A stretch of 64,000 nt of DNA from Blasia pusilla (taxonomy: Eukaryota > Marchantiophyta > Marchantiopsida > Blasiales), in assembly GCA_050084515.1 (NCBI GenBank), contig CM114272.1, forward strand, positions 19,902,001 through 19,966,000. Reading direction: 5' to 3'. The notes under the pieces are model-generated. The model was not told the DNA's origin, made no database searches, and saw nothing but the letters and a program-made list of their open reading frames with translations. This document shows, one piece after another, positions 55,240 to 64,000 of the stretch. The position numbers and the translations under genes were made by a program. Position 1 is the first letter of the stretch, and each line of letters begins with the position of its first letter.

Positions 55240-58140
55240 AATCGGGAATCAGCTGCTGCATGAGTAGGAAGGTTGGGACGGCCATAGTACTATTTTTACT
55301 TGGTTGGAATTTCTGGATCTGATGACACAGAGTTGACATCGCCCAACTCTTCAACCGTAGAGGCTTTGAAGGTCAGGAGACCCAGGGAGACATTCACTCC
55401 AGGGTGACCCCATTGTAAAATTGTGTATCATGATAGGCTGTTTGATGGATATGACGGAGGAGATCTTTGAATTGCTGGAGAGCTACCTGACTGAAGGTTA
55501 CTTCAAGCACTAGATGAGCTGCACAGCTTCCACAGACGGTTCTTTGAGATTAGAATGTAGGTGCACGGCTACCCTAATTGAGGAAGGCAATCTGTTGCAC
55601 TTTCTCGTATTCTTTTCAAGCACTTCTTGCTTTCAGAGTGTGTACTTTATCACTTATCAAGGACGAACAATTTTTTCTAGCCTTGTTGCAGGTCTGTCCA
55701 TATACCCCTAATTTTGGGTGTGGGTGTGATTGTGGGATTCTACCACCGCGAGTTTTGTCTTCCGTCCATTTGTGCAGCGACCGGATAGTCCTTTTCACCA
55801 TTTGACGATGAGTAGATTCATGATTGCGTTCTCGTCTTTCAATGAAGGCGTTCATGCATGAATGTTGGCATGTACAGTTTCGCTACGAAGTTTGGTGATG
55901 ACTAATTAATACATGTATGTCATTATTAAGGGAAAGATTGTTTTATTATTTACAAACTTCTTTTTCTCTTAAATATGGGCCATACTCTAGTATACAAAGA
56001 GTACTTTTGAACCTTTTATGCATTTCGAGAGATGAGACACAAGATTCTCTCTTACGTTTGGTTAGGCAACAATTGATGGAGACAACAAACGCAATGTGGA
56101 CGTAAACATGCGAAGTATGTGAAGGTTCATTACTACTCGTTGTCTGGTATCTTTATCCAGTATATACTAATTTTTATACGTTTCAACAGATAAGACACAA
56201 GTTTTTTCTTACATTTAGTTAGGCAACAAATGAAATATTAATTTTCCAAGACAGTTTGAAGTTAAGCAGGACAATTGAGGCAGATGACAAATAGAATTTG
56301 GATAGAACATGGGATGTACGACCAGTTACGCGCATTACTTTGTATTTGCATGGAAGTATAATATATATCTTCACCAGTCTCATTCTTTCACTTTTAATCA
56401 TGTAGATAAGTCACTATTTCAAAAGCTGCTAGATGAGTTACACAAGATCTTTTCCTACTCTCCTTGCTCTTTCGGAGATGAAGAAACCCCTTTCATAAGC
56501 TTTTACCTGGTCTTCCAAGTTCGTTTCTTGGTCTTTTGATGTCTTTCGCGGGTCATGGACCACGAGGCAACCTCTACAGATTCTACTATCAGGGTGCTTT
56601 TACAATCGAAACGAGGTACAACGTGAGGATCGTGCCTTTCCAGTTCGCGAGGCCCTTCTGAAAATCTTTACGCATCATATAAACCGAACTGTAGAGCAGC
56701 CTTCAGGTCTAGATCCTTCAGTTCTCCATTTACAGGGCGTATGCGTTCACCTTTCCAGGTTGGGCATATCCGAGGTCACATTGTGGCATCCAAATAGGTG
56801 TTAGTTCATTGCGAAAACCACGTAGCACAGCTACGCAAGCAATGACCTGGACATCAGTTAATTACTGATGCTCGCAGTAACGCTGCCGTAATCACCATTA
56901 GTAAGTCAGCTGCAGACAGCTGCAGCTGCAGCTGGATGGTTCGGAAGATTTTCAGCTCTGCGGGGTGGGACAAGTCTTTCAATTTATTCAATCAACTGTC
57001 AAAATGATGCCAGAGGGACAGGTGTAGGTTACATTAACATAGGATAGTTCCAACAGAGACCCGGAAGATGCAATTAGATAAAAGTTTCTTGTGGGTTAGC
57101 CAGTGATGATCGGCCTGTGCAATGAGAACTACTCTGGCATCAAGTACCTGTAATACAAGGCAACTCGTTTAGATGAGATGCTCATCTGCTGGGCAAGGCA
57201 TCTGCCTTACGGTCAGAAGGAGAAAGATTATTAACCAGATCTTACTTTCATCTGAGGATAAGGGTAAACCCTTCTGAGTTTCCAGCTCAGACATAACAAG
57301 GATTCCAGGGACCTATCCCAAACCCAGACGCAAAGCGCACCAACAGCCAGAGGTCAAGTCAATGCCCATTGCTTGGTTAACCGGGGCCCAAACTCATCGT
57401 TGCTTGAGCCGCATGCTGGGAATCTTGCACGAGAGGTTTAGGTCAAACCAAAACTTCATACACCACTTTCCACCTAGGGTCACGTGGGATGCACATGACC
57501 TAGGAAACTTTGATTTAGAGTCATAAACGTAGGCGCCATACAATCTTTGACTGTTCCTAAACTGAAACAGCCCAGAATCCCTTGCATTTCACCACTTTCT
57601 AGAGAGTCCACAAGCCACTTCAGTTGATAGGAATCAACTCGTTACTCTTCAACAAAATCTCTAACATCCAACAAATCATCCAACGACAAAGACTTGCGAA
57701 TCTGTCCTTGCACGCCATGTAAACAGTGCGACAAGGAATTGCATCTTGACGGTAGGCTGAAAAAAAAACTCCCTCATCTGAGCAAGGTGGTCAAATCTCT
57801 CATATGTAGGTCTATCAAACACTACTCCAGTCAGAAGCGCAGCATCCCACTAAACCTTAGGGTGCAAATGTTTGGCAGTGACTGGCTACATGACCACTCA
57901 ATAATCCAGGTTTGGCAGCATAGAGACACCAACTAAACAACTATTGAACCATTGTAAGAAATGGCTTCACTGTCAACTTCTCCAGTGATGGCAATCTTCT
58001 TGAGATTGAAAACCTCACTTACCGTGAGACACCACTCGTACAGGGATTCACAATATGAGCATCCTCCTCTTTGATACGAGTTAATACTTCGACACTAAGT
58101 CTGGCAGTCTCAACCTGACCAGAATATATCCATAAACTCA
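55240..58140. other. Intergenic between the two convergent host genes
   Basis: No coding sequence was recognised between the stop of the CH-LysM gene and the end of RPS25. A short CAGCTGCAGCTGCAG run lies at about 56910-56935. The rest looks single-copy. Confidence 0.5.
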
Positions 58141-58146
58141 TTCCCT

Positions 58147-59585
58147 CTAAGTGTTGGTGGCGCGAGTGTAAATCTGTTGGTTGGCATGAGCAGCAACAAG
58201 CCTGATAGTTCCCTTCGCCATCAACTCCTTGATAGCTCTGCGGGCAAGGGATCCAGTAATCTGCCGGAGTAGACACAGAAATTGAAGGGTCAGGTGAAGA
58301 TGGAGATAGAAATCGCAGAGAATGAAAATAGGATCAAAACGTAGGTGCTATGAGCAGAGAAACACCGCTTGACCGAATCGATACTCACTCGGAGTCTGTC
58401 GGACAACACTGACGGGGTGATCAGCTTGTATTTTGGGACCTCCACCAGCAACTTATCGTAAGTGCCTTGGTCGAAAAGAACCATGTTGTTCACCTTCTCC
58501 TTTTGCTTACCCTTGCTCCATTTCTGACATTGACAATGGTCCAGCACTATGAGTAAATTTACTTACAAAAGGGTCTGCATGCCCCCGCAAATTGGTGGAG
58601 GAATCCAATCGTCACTTAGCACAACAGCTTCAAGACACTCGTAAGCTAAGCAGATGAAACCCTTCCTCTCCTAGGATAGGATGCACCACCACACAGCCGT
58701 CAAGAAAACAACACAATTTAGCTTCCTAGCGTCCTAACTGAGATACCCACATCAGAGCAAGCGGCCCTGCGAATAGTCCTACAACTGAACTCTATCTCCT
58801 ACATTTCGCATGCTCAAACTAGTTTCCTCATCTCCACAGCTGCAATGCCCATTAGTTTGCTATACTAAGGAAAGAGTATCCAGAGACGGCCAACAACTTC
58901 CTGCGAAGTTACTTGCTTATGCGGGAATCGCCTAAAACTGCTACATCTGATAGGCTACTCGCTCATTGTGCTAGCTACCACAATGAGCTAATACTTCGCC
59001 TGAATGCTCCCTGGGACATTCGTGGAGAAGTCGTAATCCTTGCCTGTATGGCACCCATCTCTAGACGGCCAATTGCATCCAACCAACACAGAAACTCATG
59101 TCTTCTCCACACGACTAACCCTAAATGGAATTAGGCATCAAACGACGTTCAAACGTGGTACTCCTGAGTAGGAAAAGCGAAGGAAGGCCTCACAGGAAGC
59201 GATTACGCACCTTCTTCTTTTGCTTGCCACCGCCACTGCTCTTCGCTGGCTTGGCGGACTGAGCAGGAGTCTCTTTTTTCTTCGGAGCCTGTTGCATTCA
59301 CAGCAAATATGATTACGAAGGGAAGATGCACCTATCAGACACTCGACAGCAAGCCCCACGCATCCCTTCAGTGTGAGCAGAAATGGAAGCTTCCAAACAC
59401 CATTTTCAATCATACTAGGTGAAACGCAACACGCAAGCTCACACTTACCTCTTCTCAACAGTTTCCTAGAACCAAGACGCGAAAGAAAACATTCTACAAA
59501 GTCATACGGGCAAACTTCCTTACATAGAAGAAACACCACATGTTATTCATTCAAAACGACGATGGTGGAGCAGGGCACTCACCAT
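58147..59585 (-). CDS. RPS25: 40S ribosomal protein eS25
   Basis: Exons on the minus strand: 59585-59583 (the ATG alone), 59288-59211, 58523-58389 and 58260-58147, all with GT-AG borders. The product is 109 residues, a normal eS25 length. It has the Lys-rich start [20 protein letters not shown], then the winged-helix core ([58 protein letters not shown]) and the family-typical end [10 protein letters not shown]. eS25 is a small-subunit protein at the head of the cytosolic ribosome, near the E site. The first intron directly follows the start codon, so the first exon contributes one amino acid. It converges on the CH-LysM gene. Confidence 0.95.
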
Positions 59586-59672
59586 GGCTGGCGAACTCAA
59601 ATTCTGCGGCAGAGAGCTGAGGGAGATTTCGCAACGACGACGGAGAAAGAGAAAGGGCAGCTCTTCTCGAAG

Positions 59673-59694
59673 TGGGCTGCTTTGAAAACCCTAA
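59673..59694. promoter_or_regulatory. Site II element and telo-box in the RPS25 promoter
   Basis: TGGGCT (59673-59678, site II type TGGGCY) and AAACCCTAA (59686-59694, telo-box) lie about 90-110 bp upstream of the RPS25 start codon. In flowering plants this pair is the hallmark of ribosomal-protein promoters, bound by TCP-class and telo-box (Pur-alpha or TRB-type) factors. Confidence 0.75.
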
Positions 59695-59939
59695 CCACGC
59701 CAAACCCGCTAACCGGGAACTGGAGTTTCGTCTAACCAGAGTTACTACTGCGCCTTGGTCAATGTTCCACGTTGCGTTACCCTTTGTCACGTGGCCGTCC
59801 ACACCGAAACCTATATTCCTCAGTCACATTTGTGTCTTTTATTTTTTAATTACTTGTGTTCAGCCCTCTTCACCATTGGACCCAAAGGTGCGAAGCTGGG
59901 TAGAAAAGGGATGAAGAACCCGGAAATTGTAAAGCCTTT

Positions 59940-59956
59940 TCCGCCCCCCCCCCGGG
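59940..59956. repeat. Poly-C tract
   Basis: A run of ten or more C followed by GGGG, upstream of RPS25. No function was recognised. Confidence 0.8.
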
Positions 59957-59959
59957 GAT

Positions 59960-62160
59960 CAGCGGGTTTAGCCCCCTTGGAAGTGGGGAACGAATAATCT
60001 CTAGCAAGGGCGTGACAAATACCCAAAGGGTATTGTCTTGGTGAATACTAAGGGTGGTTATTTTGATAATCATGTTAGTGAATAATAGTGCGCACGGGAA
60101 TTGGAAGAGAGAATATATATAATTAATAAATAATAAATGCGAAATTTTTTTAAGTATCCATCATTATTTTAATCTACTCCAAGTAGACATATCACGGATC
60201 TCGAATTTATTCCTGATTTGGTAGGGTTGATTGGTATAAAAGGAGAGGTGTTATAAGGGAAGGAAGTAAAAAAACAAAAAAATGTTAAGAAATAATAATT
60301 TAGATGAATGAAATTTCTTTGTATTATAAGGGTAAGAGAAATTGTTTCCTCTACTTGGTCAAAATCGCCTATATGCACAAGCCAATATACATCGATCTCT
60401 TCCTCTACTTCTACGTATTCACAATCGATATTAAGTCTTTCTTGAGACGATGTCAATTGTTGCGTTCCCAAACCAAATAACAACTACCGTGAGGAAAATA
60501 TTACATTTGGATCCTATGAAAAACTGCTCCTTCTAATTTAGATTCCCAAGGCATGGATATTGAATCCCATTTTTTAAATATTTTTGTTAATGAAATAATT
60601 CTAAATAACTTTAAAATGTATATAACATGATTTTAGAATGAAAAAAAATTGTTAGGAAATTTGCATATTTTGATGCTAATATCTATTTTAACATGGCACT
60701 TCAAAATGTATAATTTTCCTATTATAAACACCAAATTTATTTGTTGAATTTTTATTGCATGTCATCATACAAATGGAATTCCTATAAAATAGTCTCGACA
60801 AGATAACATATAATTTTCTATCAGAAAATAAATGATTTGGCAAGTAAATGCAAACTCTCTCCCTAATATTTGACCTTGAGATTTATTAAGTGTAATTGTA
60901 AAAGCGAGATAGATAGAAAATTAAAGTCACCATAAATCTAAAGATAAACCAAAATCATATTCAATCATAATGTGTGGAATAAATATTTGAGTTCCGAAAA
61001 GAATTATGATAATTATTGCATGTTGTGGCGTGCATACATATAGTTATATAACATACATCATTCTCACGCACACAATACACATACACATCAAATTCATATC
61101 TAAACCATCGCAAGAGGATGCCACATTATCACCTCCAAGTTGGTGGTTGGATCCTCCAAGGATATATTATCAATCATCATGTCGAGAGGAACATCCATAT
61201 TTTGTATGTGAAGATCAATAAGTCAAAACCTCACTCGCCCCATCCTTACTTCGGCTCACGTTAGTCGGGTCTGGATCAATCAACGCTCTAACTCTTCGAG
61301 TTCTCAACTTGGCCTCTCAACAAGCTCAACCTTCTTAGTTTCTCACTTTACAACACATGTAAGTCTCTCAAGACTTAGGACATACATTATGGTCGGTTTA
61401 GGAACCTCAAACGGCTTGTGCACGACCGACGGTCCCAACTGTCCAATGAACCTCCAATGAGTCACTAACCGAGACTCACTAAAATGAGTCACGGGTTGGA
61501 ATCCAAGTGTGGCTTCAAATCTACTCCCTTGGATCAGGTTTGGGTTTCAAGTCCCAACGCCAAACTCCCGTTCCATCCCGTGCCCTTGAGTCGCCCTTTG
61601 GCACCCAAAGTGGGGTTTTGGTCCCAAAATTCCTTGGAGACAACCCCCCTTACTAGTACTTATGGGGATCTCCGCCCTCCCCCTAACTTTGGGGAAAAGA
61701 GTTGGGCCCCTCTTTGGCCCTCAACCAAATTTCACGTACATTCATTTTCGGCCAATGTCTCAGCCTTTGCTTAAGCATTTTTTGAGATGTTTGGTGCGTT
61801 GGAATTGTCTTTGCATAGGCTTTCCAATGCCACCTTACTTGTCCCCCAAATTCATCTTTAAACTAAAAATTATGGTCTGAAACACAGTCAAAATCCTAAA
61901 CGCTAGTCGCGTTCCTAATCTGGTTCTCACCTCTTTGGCAACCAACCTTCCTAGAGTGAACTCATCTCAAGTCTTGGTTCGTTTTTGGTCCTGGTTTCCT
62001 GGTCACGACCATAAAGGCAAGAAATGTACGAACTTTATTGCGCGTTTCGTCTCTTGAACTCTCCCAAGAGACCTTTCCAAAGTGCAACCATTCTAACGTG
62101 AGCCCGCTACAATTTTGATGTTCCGCTTGCCGTTCGTTTGGTTATGAGGGTCGCAACAAT
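59960..62160. other. AT-rich intergenic DNA
   Basis: No gene was recognised. 61490-61860 is a dispersed repeat (partner 47456-47790, inverted). Frames within it are interrupted. Confidence 0.4.
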
Positions 62161-62162
62161 CA

Positions 62163-62667
62163 TGTGGCAAAATTGATCAAGCAATATATTGATTTGTTAC
62201 CAATATTTGTAGTATGGGGATACCAGCATACACTATTCGTCAATATTTTGTTGTTGGAAGTGTAGGATTTAGAAAAAGTTGGCGCCATTCATTTGGTCAT
62301 TGTTGGAGATATGACCATGTTAGGGTCATTCATAAACTAGACGAGGGTTTGAATTATAGAATCTGAGGTCAGGTATATCTTTTGAGATGTTACAAGTATT
62401 AGAACACTTGCAAGAGAGTCAAATACATTATCCAACATATATTTTGGATAATGAGTTGTTCGGAGACACTGATGCATTGGTGATGATGGGTGTGCATGAG
62501 GTGAGATCATATTTTGAACATATCGTGTGTAAGATATGATGAAAGTTGGATTGTGCGCACAATATCCATGGGTGTGGTGGATTAGGGTTCTACCACCATA
62601 GATATTGAGGCGAGCTTATGATAGAATTCAAAAAGCCCCACACTTGATAATGGATATTATGTTGGGT
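62163..62667 (+). pseudogene. Copy D: relic of the retroelement DNMT domain
   Basis: Nucleotide alignment to copies B and C runs from the segment after motif I to the region before motif IX. It includes DLEKVGAIHLVI, the motif IV CCATGTTAGGG (Pro-Cys kept, the following Gln CAG changed to TAG), YILDNE for motif VI, and HEVRSYF near 62500. The frame is broken many times. It ends exactly where the LTR of copy E begins, in the sequence that corresponds to DGILG in copy B. Confidence 0.75.
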
Positions 62668-63173
62668 TGAGATCCAATCTCTCTCACAACACCATAGTTC
62701 TCACATGTGTGCACTCTCACATGCCTCTCTCAATGTCAAACCAAACCCACTCTCCTAATGAGAGGCTTGGGTTACACACACAAGCCAAGCAAGACCATAG
62801 CTCCGCCCCCTCATGCTAAGAGGTTCAAAAAATAGAGAATGAACTCTCAAGCTCTCTCTCCTTGAGGTATACCTCTCCCTTCTCCCAAGCTCTCTCCATG
62901 GTAACCTATGCTCCCAAGTCACCTCTTTAGCTTTTGACCTGATAAAAGAGGTCAAGGTCCAAAAATAGAATGTCGATCATATACTCAAAATGGTAATTAC
63001 CTAAAATAGTAAGTTCCTCAATATGGCTCCAAATGAGCCGAATCGAAGGGAAAACTTGCTCTCTCAAGTTTCTCGGGGCCTCAGTAGGTCATCCTCGACC
63101 TATTGAGTCTGTCCTCCACTACTCATAAAGATGCTCTACTAGATCTCACCGATCTATCCTAAAAGACGTGACA
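62668..63173 (-). repeat. 3' LTR of copy E
   Basis: Homologous to 4524-5045. On the minus strand it begins TGTCACGTCTTTTAGGATAG and ends GGATCTCA. The internal side abuts the element tail and the outer side abuts copy D. Between the two LTRs about 500 bp align with frequent substitutions and a few gaps. Confidence 0.8.
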
Positions 63174-63489
63174 GTTGTCGTGCGCATACACATCGTTACA
63201 CAACATACATCGTTGTCACCGAACACACACACAAACATGCACAATCCCATGCTAACTCATGGCATCCAAACAACGAGACAAGAAGTACCAAAATATCTCC
63301 AATCGCCCTTTTAGTTGGTGGTTAGGTCCCTCTAACTCCAAATAACCATCTATCCCTACCTACCATGACATACATCTCTCGGACGCTAAGAGCAAGAAGG
63401 TCGGGTGCTCATGTGGCCCCATCGTTAGTCGCCTTCTTGTCATCCATATCACAGACCCAAGTTGGAATCTAGAACTACCTACTTTATGT

Positions 63490-64000
63490 ACATATGGGAT
63501 CCATCCATCATTCCTAAGGAACCCTAGTGAGAGCTGGCGTCAAACATGCCATATGCCATCCTCTCGAACACCCATCACAGACTAGCATAATGGTTGCACC
63601 ACGGGCGTAACCACACAACATAAGCTACAAGCTTGCTAGAACTACTACTAAGCTCGGATGAACTGTACCTTCAATGTTGGAAGATGACATGGTGCACGCT
63701 TCGCACATAGTCCTTCCAAACCATATCATCGCCTCCCTCCAATAAGAGAACATTGGATGGCAAAACCTCACGCACTCTCAAGATGGTGCACCCTGCAATC
63801 ACATCCAACGTCGTGGATATCGTCTGTTGCAAGTAGACATAGTCTCCATAATGAAACCTCCGGATAGTAGGTCGATAACCACCTCCCCGAATAGTCGCAT
63901 ACCTCTACGTATCCCGATGTTGCGCAGTCGCCAAGTTCTCAAACACCATGGGCATCACTCTCCGAAACAACTCAACCCTCTGAGAACATGCTCACATTCA
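63490..64000 (-). pseudogene. Copy E integrase C terminus and PHD finger
   Basis: Read on the minus strand: LFRRVMPMVFENLATAQHRDT, a stop, RYATIRGGGYRPTIRRFHYG, DYVYLQQ, LRVREVLPSNVLLLEGGDD and MVWKDYVR. After a small frameshift comes the PHD segment LMLCG-x10-LVCDGCSRGWHMACLTPAL. The central C-x2-C-x4-H-x2-C is intact and in one frame, with a near-ideal CDGCSRGWH core. The last pair is degraded (WMDPICT) and the first Cys of the first pair is lost. Confidence 0.8.

Larger units (their letters stand above)
62668..64000 (-). mobile_element. Copy E: 3' part of a DNMT-family gypsy element
   Basis: On the minus strand, entering from the right edge, it has the integrase C terminus (64000-63690), a PHD finger (63640-63490), a non-coding tail with sequence also found after copy C (GCGACTAACGATGGGGC, TAGAGGGACCTAACC), and the 3' LTR (63173-62668). 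It is nested into copy D. The other end is outside the window. Confidence 0.8.

Noticed and set aside
57694-57936. Plus-strand frame of 80 codons with a CPCTPCKQCDK cluster
   Set aside because: An isolated short frame without domain match, splice evidence or conservation. The Cys cluster alone is not enough.
59551-59802. Minus-strand 83-codon frame overlapping the RPS25 start
   Set aside because: It covers the RPS25 promoter and 5' leader and reads through the first intron donor, so it is not a separate gene.
1-64000. tRNA, rRNA genes and CRISPR arrays
   Set aside because: I looked for T-loop (GGTTCGANTCC) words with cloverleaf context and for spaced identical short repeats. None was convincing, and the tandem arrays present have no unique spacers.

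Overview
This is a window of a nuclear eukaryotic genome, almost certainly from the green (streptophyte) lineage. It has genes with short GT-AG introns, a ribosomal-protein gene whose promoter carries a plant-type telo-box and a site II element, a plant-type MULE/FAR1-like transposase with a SWIM finger, and many Ty3/gypsy elements. I cannot name the species. A bryophyte, an early-diverging vascular plant or a charophyte alga would all fit.

Most of the window is transposable elements. Five copies or fragments of one unusual Ty3/gypsy family are present. Copy A (minus, 1-5045) has an LTR, a long leader, gag, protease and the start of a methyltransferase cut by the window edge. Copy B (plus, about 6180-14840) is heavily decayed. 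Copy C (plus, about 34100-41500) is the best preserved. D (plus, about 62163-62667) is a methyltransferase relic. Copy E (minus, 62668-64000) has the integrase C terminus, a PHD finger and an LTR. The consensus order is gag (CCHC knuckles) - aspartic protease - DNMT3-like cytosine-5 DNA methyltransferase - reverse transcriptase - RNase H - integrase - PHD finger. The element therefore carried both a DNA-methylation writer and a probable histone-tail reader. All copies here are broken by stops and frameshifts, many of which look like deamination of methylated cytosines. A 1,183-bp solo LTR with a perfect 5-bp target duplication sits inside copy B.

From 14.8 to 19.4 kb lies AT-rich non-coding DNA built of degenerate repeats. 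From 19.4 to 28.25 kb (minus strand) is a decayed, intron-containing Mutator-like transposase gene. Three separate tandem arrays have grown inside it, one of which multiplies an exon/intron boundary six times. From 30.7 to 32.6 kb (minus) is a 5'-truncated LINE. The stretch 42-50 kb is mostly empty.

The only two convincing host genes lie at 51-60 kb and converge. One, on plus, is an eight-exon gene for a protein of about 529 residues with a calponin-homology domain, a long Ser/Pro/Thr-rich linker, one membrane segment and a C-terminal LysM domain. The other, on minus, is the four-exon gene for cytosolic ribosomal protein eS25 (RPS25). The right end returns to retroelement DNA.
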